From CAITSH01 sp945892985 (GTDB taxonomy: Bacteria > Pseudomonadota > Gammaproteobacteria > Burkholderiales > SG8-39), in contig CAMDDU010000021.1 of the NCBI GenBank assembly GCA_945892985.1, forward strand, positions 1 to 64,000: DNA of 64,000 nucleotides. The letters run 5' to 3'. A model generated the notes under the pieces. That model was not told the origin of the DNA and ran no database searches. It saw only the letters and a list, made by a program, of their open reading frames with translations. Positions 43,859 to 51,635 of the stretch are shown here, piece after piece. Numbering within the stretch: position 1 is the stretch's first letter; every line of letters starts with the position of its first letter. The translations under genes were made by a program, and so were the position numbers.

Positions 43859-43996
43859 CTAAACGCCGGACGGTACCTGCGGCGCCGACAAAGTGCGTTC
43901 ATGCTTGCCGACAACCTCGTCGGCAAGATCGGCCAGTTTGCGGCGCTGCTGGCGAGCGGCGTGCCGCCTGCCGTTGACAGTAATGGTAATGCTCAT
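43859..43996 (-). pseudogene. N-terminal remnant of a 2Fe-2S (xanthine dehydrogenase-type) subunit
   Basis: A minus-strand frame with ATG at 43996 and an agggagacc-like site encodes MSITITVNGRRHAARQQRRK then LADLADEVVG. The start resembles small 2Fe-2S subunits of molybdenum hydroxylases (ITVNGR-x-H...LLADFLRE). The Cys motifs that should follow are missing, and a stop occurs after 45 codons. With the fragment at 43656 this marks a graveyard of at least two genes. Confidence 0.4.
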
Positions 43997-44027
43997 CAGG
44001 GTCTCCTCTCGGTTATCTGTTATGGAA

Positions 44028-44070
44028 CATCGCCCGGAAAGCCGCTACAGGAGCGGCTTTCCAGGCGATG
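44028..44070. repeat. Long perfect-stem hairpin between operons
   Basis: CATCGCC-c-GGAAAGCCGCT, loop acagg, AGCGGCTTTCC-a-GGCGATG forms a stem of 18 paired bases with one mismatch. It lies about 70 bp beyond the stop of the leftward aromatic operon (44137) and may stabilise or terminate that transcript. There is no T run, so it is not a canonical terminator. Confidence 0.55.
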
Positions 44071-44136
44071 ACATCACCTCTTCATAGCGCTTGACACCGC
44101 TTTAACGGCACAGGCACATACAGGCCGCAACGCGTA

Positions 44137-45111
44137 TCAAACCATACTGTGACTCATTTCACCTATGCCCTCGATCCACAGCCTGACAATATCCCCGGTC
44201 TTGAGGAACAACTTGCGTCCCATGCCCACGCCTGCGGGCGTTCCGGTAAGGATCAGATCGCCAGGCTGCAAGGTCACGCGCGAGGACAACATTGCAATCT
44301 GCTCTGCGGTATCAAAAATCAGTTTGCTGCTGTTCGAGTCCTGCATCAGTTCGTCGTTGACCCACAGCTTGAGGGCAAGCTTGTGCGGGTTCTTGATCTG
44401 CTCAGAGGGTACGATCCACGGCCCCAACGGACAGGCACCATCGAAGCACTTCTGGCTGATCCAATCCATGTGAAAGGGCGAGGTCGGCGGATTTTTCATG
44501 CGCTTCATCGCATCGCGCGCAGAAAGGTCATTGGCGATGGTCCATCCTGCGACATAGCTCATTGCCTTGCCGATGGGCACATCCTTGGCCGCGCGGCCGA
44601 TGACCGCAACGAGCTCGATTTCCCAGTCAACCGCCTTGGAATAAGCGGGCAGCTTTACCTTGGCACCCGGACCAACAATTGACGCGCGCGAAGACTTGAG
44701 GAAATGCCAGGGCAGTTCGCCCAACTCCTTCATGTTCGGCCCCGGCGGCTGGCCGGTCACACGCGCCATTTCGGCCATGTGGTCGGTGTAATTCGCGCCG
44801 GCGCAATATATATCTCCGGGGAAGAGCACCGGGGCGAGCAGCTTGGTCTTTTTGAGCGGCTGTCCTTTGGCGCGGCTCTTGCCCGAAGTGATGGCACGCT
44901 CGGCAAGGGCGAAGGCCTTTTTAGCCTTGGGCCATTCAGCCAGCGCACCCAGAACGGTTTCATACGCGGCCACGCCGGTTATTTTCTGCGCATCGTAGAC
45001 GGTCTCGCCGACGAGGATTCCCGCGCGCGCCACTTTTCCGGCGCGGTAGGTCAACAGCTTGTATGAGCTCATAGATGCTTTCTGTGTAAGTCGAGTATGT
45101 GGGGTGATCAT
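44137..45111 (-). CDS. Fumarylacetoacetate hydrolase-family protein, copy 1
   Basis: A 324-residue FAH-family enzyme. The catalytic core starts with YCAGANYTDHMAEMARV near residue 103. Metal-binding residues are in VDWEIELVAVIGR (D-x-E-x-E) near residue 165. The ILTGTPAGVGMGRK loop is near the end. It cleaves C-C bonds in acylpyruvates or decarboxylates or hydrates ring-fission products. ATG at 45111 overlaps the VOC stop (ATGA); an ATG at 45072 (MSSYKLL) also fits. It ends the operon. Confidence 0.88.
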   Translation of the reverse strand: MITPHTRLTQKASMSSYKLLTYRAGKVARAGILVGETVYDAQKITGVAAYETVLGALAEWPKAKKAFALAERAITSGKSRAKGQPLKKTKLLAPVLFPGDIYCAGANYTDHMAEMARVTGQPPGPNMKELGELPWHFLKSSRASIVGPGAKVKLPAYSKAVDWEIELVAVIGRAAKDVPIGKAMSYVAGWTIANDLSARDAMKRMKNPPTSPFHMDWISQKCFDGACPLGPWIVPSEQIKNPHKLALKLWVNDELMQDSNSSKLIFDTAEQIAMLSSRVTLQPGDLILTGTPAGVGMGRKLFLKTGDIVRLWIEGIGEMSHSMV

Positions 45112-45605
45112 TCGTGCGACTCTGATGAGTCCGTGGCAATGACGTCATTGCCGAATTTGTCGCCGGCATTGAAAAAATCATCAATCTTGCGTTCTTCGTA
45201 CTGCACTTCCCACCAATTGCAATCGAGGTCCTGCAGGTAAAAGCCGTAAGCGCCATGACGCTCACGTACGCTCTGTATCTTGCGCATGCCATATTTTTCC
45301 TTGTGCGCGACCGCCGCCGCATGCGCCGCATCCACTTCGGCGCGCGTGGCGACATTGAGTCCCCAGTGCGTGAGCACGTGCTGGTTGGGCACGTTCTCGC
45401 CGATACAAACGCAGACGATGTACATGCCGGTCTTCAAGCGCACCATCATCGCCGGCTTGGCGTGGCGGACCACCTCCACGCCAAGAAACTCCTCGTAAAA
45501 GCGCCGCGTGTTGGCGAGGTTGCGGCACAACAGCGTGCCGTGCGACAACAGCATCGGGTTGACAAGGGGCGGTACTTTGCGCCCACTCGCCGCCAAATCA
45601 CGCAT
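45108..45605 (-). CDS. VOC-family (extradiol dioxygenase-like) protein, copy 1
   Basis: A 165-residue protein of the vicinal oxygen chelate fold. Metal-ligand candidates are H22 in LLSHGTLLCRN, H76/H80 in NQHVLTHWG and E133 in NWWEVQY, matching the His-His-Glu iron site of type I extradiol dioxygenases. With one VOC module it is shorter than classic enzymes, so its reaction (ring cleavage, isomerisation or binding) is unproven. It is coupled by ATGA to the FAH gene, and is paralogous to 47903-48427. Confidence 0.8.
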   Translation of the reverse strand: MRDLAASGRKVPPLVNPMLLSHGTLLCRNLANTRRFYEEFLGVEVVRHAKPAMMVRLKTGMYIVCVCIGENVPNQHVLTHWGLNVATRAEVDAAHAAAVAHKEKYGMRKIQSVRERHGAYGFYLQDLDCNWWEVQYEERKIDDFFNAGDKFGNDVIATDSSESHE

Positions 45606-45649
45606 GGCATGTCCTTTTCATTTTTATCCCCAAGATGCCGAAAAGGGCC

Positions 45650-46858
45650 TCAGGGGGCGATCAGCTTGGCGCCAGGCGCAGCAAACTCACGCGGCCAGAC
45701 CACCGTCCATTTACCGTTTTGCACTTGCTTGACCTTGTAGAGGTCATTGCCCTTCATGAAGTTGTTGGTGCCATCCCAGCGCATCTTGCCAATGATGGTG
45801 TCAACTTGGCTCTTCTTGATCCAGGCGGCAATCTGCTTGTCATCAAAGCTCTTGGTTGCGTTGACCGCCGTTTCCATCACCTGCCAGGTCGCATAGGCCA
45901 CCGCCGCGATCAACTCCACCGACGGATCAGGCAGATTGGCCTTGGCGGCGCGCTCATGGAAAGCCTTTATGAACTCGGCCGCCACCGCATTGCTGGTGAA
46001 TGGCGCGTGCTCTTCAAAAACCGTAAGGGCGAGCACACCCTTGCCGTCGGGCGATTTGGCCATGGGGCCGGGCGCCGGAAATGCGACGAAAGTCTGCGGC
46101 GGCAGGTAATCTATTTTCTTCATCGCGTCGAGCAGCAGGTTTCCCTCCAGGCCCACCCCGCCTATCCACACGAAATCGGGTTTGGCTTCCTTGACACGTG
46201 CGGCGATGGCGCCAAAGTCACGGTTGCCGAAATCCCAATCGAGATAAATCGCTTCGGTGAGACCGCGTTTCTTGAGCGCTTCACGCGCCCCTTGCGAAAC
46301 GAAATGCACGGAAGGGAACTTGCTGGCCAGCACCGCGACCGTCTTGGGCGGCTTGCCGCCCGAGGCAACGGCGTCAAGAACGAGATTGGGCCACACGCTG
46401 TCAATCTCGTAGGCACCGCCCGATACCGAGAATTGCATTTCGTACTTGGCAAGGGCCGGCAGGCCGAAGGTGTTATGCAGTAAAACCTTGTTGTAGCGCT
46501 GCGCGACACCCATGGCGGAAAGCGTCGCGCCCGTGGCATAAGGACCGGTGATGAGATCGACCTTGTCCGAAGTGATCAGCTGCTCATAGAGTGTGCGTGC
46601 GAGGTCGGGCTTTGACTGGTCGTCCTTGAGTATCCACTCGACCTGGCGACCGAGCAGGCCGCCGCGCTTGTTCAGTTGCTCAATGTAAATTTCCCCGGCC
46701 AGTTTTTGCATCACCGCGGTGGCGCTCAAGGGGCCGGTCAGTGCAAGCGTACTGCCAATGCGGATGGGACCCGACTGGGCCAGAACCACTGGTGCGGCGA
46801 GCAGGGCCGGGACGAGCAGCGCCCCGGCAAGGATCAAACCACGACGACTGAGTTTCAT
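45650..46858 (-). CDS. ABC transporter substrate-binding protein (branched-chain amino acid/aromatic type)
   Basis: A 402-residue exported receptor of the LivJ-like periplasmic-binding-protein type I fold. The signal peptide (about 1-28) ends LAAPVVLAQ. IRIGSTLALTGPLSATAVMQ is the typical start and the region GRQVEWILKDDQSKPDLA follows. Related receptors such as those for hydroxybenzoates or phenylpropenoids bind aromatic acids. It lies in the middle of the aromatic operon, but no permease or ATPase gene is present in the window. Confidence 0.9.
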   Translation of the reverse strand: MKLSRRGLILAGALLVPALLAAPVVLAQSGPIRIGSTLALTGPLSATAVMQKLAGEIYIEQLNKRGGLLGRQVEWILKDDQSKPDLARTLYEQLITSDKVDLITGPYATGATLSAMGVAQRYNKVLLHNTFGLPALAKYEMQFSVSGGAYEIDSVWPNLVLDAVASGGKPPKTVAVLASKFPSVHFVSQGAREALKKRGLTEAIYLDWDFGNRDFGAIAARVKEAKPDFVWIGGVGLEGNLLLDAMKKIDYLPPQTFVAFPAPGPMAKSPDGKGVLALTVFEEHAPFTSNAVAAEFIKAFHERAAKANLPDPSVELIAAVAYATWQVMETAVNATKSFDDKQIAAWIKKSQVDTIIGKMRWDGTNNFMKGNDLYKVKQVQNGKWTVVWPREFAAPGAKLIAP

Positions 46859-46898
46859 TTTGTTTCCTCCATTGTGTTCGGCTTATTCCTGGTTTTTT

Positions 46899-46945
46899 AT
46901 TACGTTTGCTATTACGTTTTTCATTACGTCTGTCATTACGTTTTT
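46899..46945. repeat. 12-bp tandem repeat upstream of the binding-protein gene
   Basis: Four consecutive units of attacgtttgct, attacgtttttc, attacgtctgtc and attacgttttt sit between the FAH gene (46977) and the ABC receptor start (46858). The period is exactly 12 bp. A role in spacing or in expression of the receptor gene is possible; it may also be slippage. Confidence 0.7.
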
Positions 46946-46976
46946 GCGTTTCTTGCCGGCATTTTGTGGCGGATGC

Positions 46977-47903
46977 TCATACCGGCGCCTGAATGAGCAC
47001 TTCCATCGCACCTATGACCGGCGATTCTATGCGCACACAGTCGCCCGGCGCGAGCTTTTCCCCGCGCGGCAGGCCGACGCCGGCAGGAGAACCGGTGAAC
47101 ATAAGGTCGCCCGCCTCGATGCGTACGCCGCGACTGACGCCGGCGATCTGCTCAGCCAAGGAATAAATCATGTTGCGCGTGCTGGTGGACTGTTTTTTCA
47201 CACCATTGACCGAGAGCGAAAAATGCAGATCCTCGCCGTCGGCAAAAGCCGCCGGTACGATCGCCGGCCCCACCGGCGAGAGCGTGTCCTGGCATTTGCC
47301 CAGAACGAAGCTGAACTTGAAAAAACTGTCCGGCGCAGAAAACAGGTCGCGCGCGGTGAAGTCTATGCCCAGCGTATAGCCGGCCACGTGTTCGAGCGCG
47401 CGCTCGGGGGTGATGTCCTTGCCGCCCTTGCCGAACACCACCACCATCTCGGCTTCCCAGTCGAGGTTTTTGCAGTCGCGCGGCATGCGTACCGTGGGGC
47501 CCGGACCCGACAGCACCGTCGAGGGCGGTTTGAGAAAAAAGAACGGCGCCACGCCCGGCACCTTCTTGATCGAGTTCGCATTCATTTCCGCGAGGTGATC
47601 GGCGTAATTGGCGCCCACACAGATCACCTTGGGCGGCCGGCGCAACGGCGTGTCAAGGCGCGCCTTGGCCGCGGACACGGCCATGCGCGCCTTGAGATTG
47701 CCCGCGGCAATAGCCTTGGCGACGCGCTTTAGCCGCGGCAGCGCAACGCGCCAGTCGGAGAATAACGCCTCGAGTTCCCCCTCCAAGCCGTCAACGCCGG
47801 CAGCGCGCGCGGCGGCCGCGACCGGCCAATAATGGCCGCGGCCGTCAACGCGCATCGCCGCGACGCGCCGGCCGGATACCAGCATGGAGGCGAGTACGAA
47901 CAC
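46977..47903 (-). CDS. Fumarylacetoacetate hydrolase-family protein, copy 2
   Basis: A 308-residue FAH-family enzyme. VICVGANYADHLAEMN near residue 98 and LDWEAEMVVVFGKGGKDI carry the catalytic His and the metal-binding Glu/Asp. LMFTGSPAGVGLPRG is near the end. It is similar in arrangement to copy 1 but has an N-terminal region of different sequence. GTG at 47903 overlaps the VOC stop by one base; an ATG at 47885 is an alternative. The two FAH copies may act on different ring-fission products. Confidence 0.88.
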   Translation of the reverse strand: MFVLASMLVSGRRVAAMRVDGRGHYWPVAAAARAAGVDGLEGELEALFSDWRVALPRLKRVAKAIAAGNLKARMAVSAAKARLDTPLRRPPKVICVGANYADHLAEMNANSIKKVPGVAPFFFLKPPSTVLSGPGPTVRMPRDCKNLDWEAEMVVVFGKGGKDITPERALEHVAGYTLGIDFTARDLFSAPDSFFKFSFVLGKCQDTLSPVGPAIVPAAFADGEDLHFSLSVNGVKKQSTSTRNMIYSLAEQIAGVSRGVRIEAGDLMFTGSPAGVGLPRGEKLAPGDCVRIESPVIGAMEVLIQAPV

Positions 47904-48427
47904 TAGCCGCTCGTCTTGATTTCGAGTTCTTTCAAGCTGCGCACGTCGACGCCGTCATCCATCGAGAACCGATCGCCGAAGTCATACATGTCGTCGTGCT
48001 GGTAACCGTCGTAGTACTGGATTTCCCACCAGTTATGGTCGCAATCCTCAAGGTAGAACGAATACACACCGTGCATGTTTTGCACCGGCAGCACCTGGCG
48101 GATGCCGTATTTTTCTTTCATTTCATTGGCGGCCTTGTGCGCGGCGTCCACTTCCTCCTTGCTGCGCACATCCACGCCCCAGTGGTTGAGCACGTTGGTC
48201 GGGTGCACCGCCTCGCCCACTTCGACGCACACCACATGAAATTTCAGGCCGCAACGAATCACCATGGCGGGCTTGGCGTGGCGCACGCACTCGAGGCCGA
48301 GAAATTCCTCGTAGAATTTGCGCGACTGCTTGAGGCTGTAGCACTCGAGCGTGCCGTGCGACATCACATAGGGCTTGACCACCGAGCCCTGGTTTTCAAC
48401 CGCGACCTTGCCGTCTCCTGGAATCAT
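47903..48427 (-). CDS. VOC-family (extradiol dioxygenase-like) protein, copy 2
   Basis: A 174-residue VOC protein. VMSHGTLECYSL, NVLNHWGVDV and NWWEIQYYDG supply the His, His and Glu metal-site candidates. FYEEFLGLECVRHAKPAMVIR is shared almost word for word with copy 1 (FYEEFLGVEVVRHAKPAMMVR). ATG at 48427 has an aggagg site seven bases upstream; GTG at 48433 is too close to that site. It precedes and overlaps its FAH partner as in copy 1. Confidence 0.82.
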   Translation of the reverse strand: MIPGDGKVAVENQGSVVKPYVMSHGTLECYSLKQSRKFYEEFLGLECVRHAKPAMVIRCGLKFHVVCVEVGEAVHPTNVLNHWGVDVRSKEEVDAAHKAANEMKEKYGIRQVLPVQNMHGVYSFYLEDCDHNWWEIQYYDGYQHDDMYDFGDRFSMDDGVDVRSLKELEIKTSG

Positions 48428-48505
48428 GTTCACTCCTCCTTATTGGTTGAATCCGGACGCCACCGCCCGTGACCCATGGTTTGCGGCGACTGACACCGCC
48501 AGAAT

Positions 48506-49543
48506 TTATACGGCTGTGCGTTCCTTTTCGGTCAAAAACGAGTCGGCGTAAAACTCGCCTTCCGGCAGCCCGCACTTTGCGACAAAACCGGCATGCGCGG
48601 CATCAACCATCACCGGCGCGCCGCAGGCATAGACCTGGTGGCCCGACAAGTCGGGAAAGTCGTCCATCACGGCCTGGTGCACCAGCCCGCTGCGCCCGCC
48701 CCATGCGTCCGCCGCGGCAGGCTCGGACAACACCGGCACAAACTCGAAACCAGCTTGCTCATCCGCCCATTTTTGCGGCAGGTCCAGCATGTAGAGATCG
48801 CGCTTGGCGCGGCAGCCCCAGTACAGGCGCATCGGCCGCTTGATGCTGCGGCGAATCGCGTATTCGATCATGGCTTTTATCGGTGCGAAACCGGTGCCGC
48901 TGGCGACCATCACGATGGGCTTGGCGCTGTCTTCGCGCAAGTAGAACGAGCCGAGCGGACCCTCGAAGCGCATGACATCGCGCTCCTTCACTTCACCGCC
49001 GAACAGTTTGTCGGTGAAATGGCCGCCGGGTAGATGACGGATGTGCAGTTCGACATGCGACACGCCCTCCGGTTGCGGCGTGCAGGCGATGGAGTAGCTG
49101 CGGCGCTTGCCGTCCTTGAGCAGCAGGTCAACATACTGCCCGGCGAGGAACATCATATTCTCATTCATCGGCAGGCGCAGGTCGAGGATGGTGACGTCTT
49201 CGGCCGGGCGCGTGATGCTGACGACACGGCAGGGCACCCTGCCGACGGTGATGCCGGCGAGGCCGTCGATTTCCGTCCGCTCGATCACCAGATCCGATTG
49301 AGCCGTGGCCTGGCACAGCAGCGCGCAGCCTTTGGCTTTTTCGGCGTCGGGCAGGTAGCGCTCGTGCACAAAGCCTAGATCAACGCTGCCCTCAAGTACC
49401 GTACCGATGCAGGTGCGGCAAACGCCGCTGCGGCAGCTATAGGGCATAGCGAGGCCGGCCGCCAGCCCCGCCTCGAGGATTTTCTGCCCCGGCTCAACGG
49501 TAAAACTATGGCCGCTCGGCTGGAGCCTTACCTGAAACGCCAT
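48506..49543 (-). CDS. 2Fe-2S/FAD/NAD(P)H oxidoreductase (oxygenase reductase component)
   Basis: A 345-residue electron-transfer protein with three domains. First is a plant-type ferredoxin domain (residues 1-90) with PYSCRSGVCRTCIG (C-x4-C-x2-C) and the fourth Cys in CALLCQA. Next is the FAD domain with RRSYSIACTP near residue 150. Last is the NAD domain with VASGTGFAPIKAMIEYA and YWGCRAKRDLYM. It resembles CDP-6-deoxy-glucoseen reductase-like and phenol hydroxylase-type reductases. In this locus it is the likely electron donor of the Rieske oxygenase or another hydroxylase. Confidence 0.9.
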   Translation of the reverse strand: MAFQVRLQPSGHSFTVEPGQKILEAGLAAGLAMPYSCRSGVCRTCIGTVLEGSVDLGFVHERYLPDAEKAKGCALLCQATAQSDLVIERTEIDGLAGITVGRVPCRVVSITRPAEDVTILDLRLPMNENMMFLAGQYVDLLLKDGKRRSYSIACTPQPEGVSHVELHIRHLPGGHFTDKLFGGEVKERDVMRFEGPLGSFYLREDSAKPIVMVASGTGFAPIKAMIEYAIRRSIKRPMRLYWGCRAKRDLYMLDLPQKWADEQAGFEFVPVLSEPAAADAWGGRSGLVHQAVMDDFPDLSGHQVYACGAPVMVDAAHAGFVAKCGLPEGEFYADSFLTEKERTAV

Positions 49544-49713
49544 GACATCTCCTCACTTGCGCCCGGTAATCCCAGCGCGCCCAGGGTTCCTAGGGTTTCG
49601 GCAATTTCACCGCGCCCGCCAAACCAGGATACGCTGGGCGCGCGCTCATTTCCACCCCGGAACATGCTACGCGACAGCCCCGGTTGGCGAAAGCCGTTCC
49701 ACACTGACAAGGG

Positions 49714-50694
49714 CTATTTTTTCAGCTTGAACAGATCGATCGCGTTTTGTCGCCCGATTTTTATGCGGTCTGCCTCGCTGATACTAGCGTTGTCAAACCA
49801 GATCGCCGCGTGATCGATGTTCTCGAACGGCCAGTCGGTGGAAAACAAAATGCGGTCGGAACCGATTTCCATCATCGCATCGACCAGCGTCTGCGTGCGG
49901 AAATTGCCCGATGTCGTCAGCCAGAAATTTTCCTGGAAGTACTTGGCGATCTTGTGCTTGGCCTGGTGCTTGGCCTTCTCGTTGGTCCAGGCGTTGCGAT
50001 GATCGATGCGCCACATGCTGAAGGGCAGGCCCTCGCCCATGTGGCCGAGGATTATCTTGATGCCAGGGTGCTTGTCGAAGAGGCCGGAGCCGATGAGACG
50101 CAGCGCGTGCACCGCGGTTTCCTGGCCAAAAGCCCAGGTCGGCCCCATCAGCCAAGGATGGCCCGCGTAGATTTGCGACATGGACGGCAGCGGATTTCTC
50201 GGGTGCAGGTAAAACGGCGCGTCGAGGCGTTCAACCGCCGCCCAGAACGGCAGGTATTGCGGCGCGTCAAGATACACGGCGGTGTTGACGTCGCCCACCT
50301 GAGAAAAACCGTTCACCAGCGCGCCCTTGAAACCCAAATCCTTCATGCAACGCTCGAGTTCGCGCGTCGCCATGTCCGCGTCCTGCATAGGCAGCGCGGC
50401 GAAGCCCTGGAAACGATCCGGGCGCTTGGCCACCTGCTCGGCAAGAAAATCGTTGGCGCGGCGCGCGATTTCATTGGCGCGCTTGGGGTCGGGAATGGCC
50501 TGGACGGCCGGCGCGTTGAGCGACAGGATCATCATCTCCATGCCGTGCTCATCCATCTGGCGCAGGCGCTTGTCCTGGATATCCATCAGGCGGTCGCGCA
50601 GTTCCGGCCAGACGCCGTCGGGCAAAAAGCCGTTGGAGTCCTGCAGCGTGTCGTCAATGGCGAAGTGTTCCTCAAGTCCGATTTTTCCAAGCAT
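49714..50694 (-). CDS. Amidohydrolase 2 family, gamma-resorcylate decarboxylase-like
   Basis: A 326-residue metal-dependent non-oxidative decarboxylase. It starts MLGKIGLEEHF, giving the E8-x-H10 metal pair. Further ligands are His in FYLHPRNPLP and ILGHMGEGLP, and Asp in LFSTDWPFENIDH. These blocks strongly resemble gamma-resorcylate (2,6-dihydroxybenzoate) decarboxylases, which also catalyse the reverse carboxylation. ATG at 50694 has a ggagga site. It is the first gene of the leftward operon, with a MarR gene upstream on the same strand. Substrate identity remains an inference. Confidence 0.82.
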   Translation of the reverse strand: MLGKIGLEEHFAIDDTLQDSNGFLPDGVWPELRDRLMDIQDKRLRQMDEHGMEMMILSLNAPAVQAIPDPKRANEIARRANDFLAEQVAKRPDRFQGFAALPMQDADMATRELERCMKDLGFKGALVNGFSQVGDVNTAVYLDAPQYLPFWAAVERLDAPFYLHPRNPLPSMSQIYAGHPWLMGPTWAFGQETAVHALRLIGSGLFDKHPGIKIILGHMGEGLPFSMWRIDHRNAWTNEKAKHQAKHKIAKYFQENFWLTTSGNFRTQTLVDAMMEIGSDRILFSTDWPFENIDHAAIWFDNASISEADRIKIGRQNAIDLFKLKK

Positions 50695-50809
50695 TGCATT
50701 TCCTCCATTGTCACCGGCAACAGACCGGCGCATTTTTCGATATGACAAAGCGAAGCTCGCGCCCCGCCTTATTTTTATACGTTAGCTTGCATTTTTGATC
50801 AGATTTCAA

Positions 50810-51376
50810 TCATGCCGACGGAATTGTTTCGATTGCGGCGATGGCATGTCCCACTGCTGTTTTTGCGCTGCTTTTACGCCGCGTCGGAATTCTCGGCCCC
50901 AGTGAGATCACGTTGTTGTACACCTTGGCCAGCAAGGCCTTGAGCAACACCACTTCATCTTCACTCATCCCTGAAAGCGCGATGCGCTCATAAAGCGACG
51001 CGACCGGAATGATGTGGTTGGCCAATTCGCGCCCTTCATCGGTGAGATGAAGTCGGACGGAGCGCGCATCGTCATCCGAACGCCCGCGAGCGAGCAGTCC
51101 GCCATCGAACAATGAGGAAACCATGCGCGACAAGGTCGACACTTCTATGCTGGTGTGCGCGGCAAGCTCGGTGATGCTTTGCGGAGCCTGGTGCGACAAA
51201 CAAGCCAGCACCCGCCATTGATGCAAAGACAAGCCAAATCGCCGGATGTCCTCGCTGAAGGCGGCGCCAATACGCACCCCCGCCCGATTAAGCAGATACG
51301 GCAGGGTCGACTCCAAGTCGAAGTCGGTAGCTTCTGCTGCCTCAATGGGTTCCGGCAAGAGGGACGTGGCGCTCAT
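50810..51376 (-). CDS. MarR-family transcriptional regulator
   Basis: A 188-residue winged-helix regulator. Residues about 40-140 form the MarR domain: LSLHQWRVLACLSHQAPQSITELAAHTSIEVSTLSRMVSSL is the recognition helix area, followed by the wing RGRSDDDARSVRLHLTDEGREL. It probably represses the divergent flavin monooxygenase and maybe the decarboxylase operon. The start at 51376 is chosen because the upstream in-frame extension has no homology. A perfect 10-bp inverted repeat lies in the divergent gap. Confidence 0.88.
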   Translation of the reverse strand: MSATSLLPEPIEAAEATDFDLESTLPYLLNRAGVRIGAAFSEDIRRFGLSLHQWRVLACLSHQAPQSITELAAHTSIEVSTLSRMVSSLFDGGLLARGRSDDDARSVRLHLTDEGRELANHIIPVASLYERIALSGMSEDEVVLLKALLAKVYNNVISLGPRIPTRRKSSAKTAVGHAIAAIETIPSA

Positions 51377-51547
51377 GGACAAAGCTCTGCTTAGTTTTCG
51401 CGTTTGCGATTCTAACGATAATCTCCTTGCAGATACAAACAATTTAAAGTCGAGAACATACACAAGCGCACTAAGGCTTTAATTTAAATAATTTTTTTAT
51501 ATGCGTCATTGTGCGGCGCATCAAATACTTGTAAATAGTTGTTTGCA

Positions 51548-51572
51548 CATTCAAACATTATCTGTTTGAATG
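51548..51572. promoter_or_regulatory. Perfect 10-bp inverted repeat, candidate MarR operator
   Basis: CATTCAAACA at 51548-51557, spacer TTATC, TGTTTGAATG at 51563-51572. It sits 64 bp before the monooxygenase start and about 170 bp before the MarR start, in AT-rich divergent DNA. Size and symmetry match MarR operators. A related half-site TACAAACAA occurs at 51434-51442. Confidence 0.65.
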
Positions 51573-51635
51573 CTTTGCACTCGGCAGCACGTGACCGGGT
51601 AGCATCCAATGAGAACCACTCCTGAGGAGGAGAGC

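Noticed and set aside
46719..47732. 337-codon plus-strand frame over the FAH gene
   Set aside because: It is antisense to two well-supported genes and shows only His/Arg-rich low-complexity sequence.
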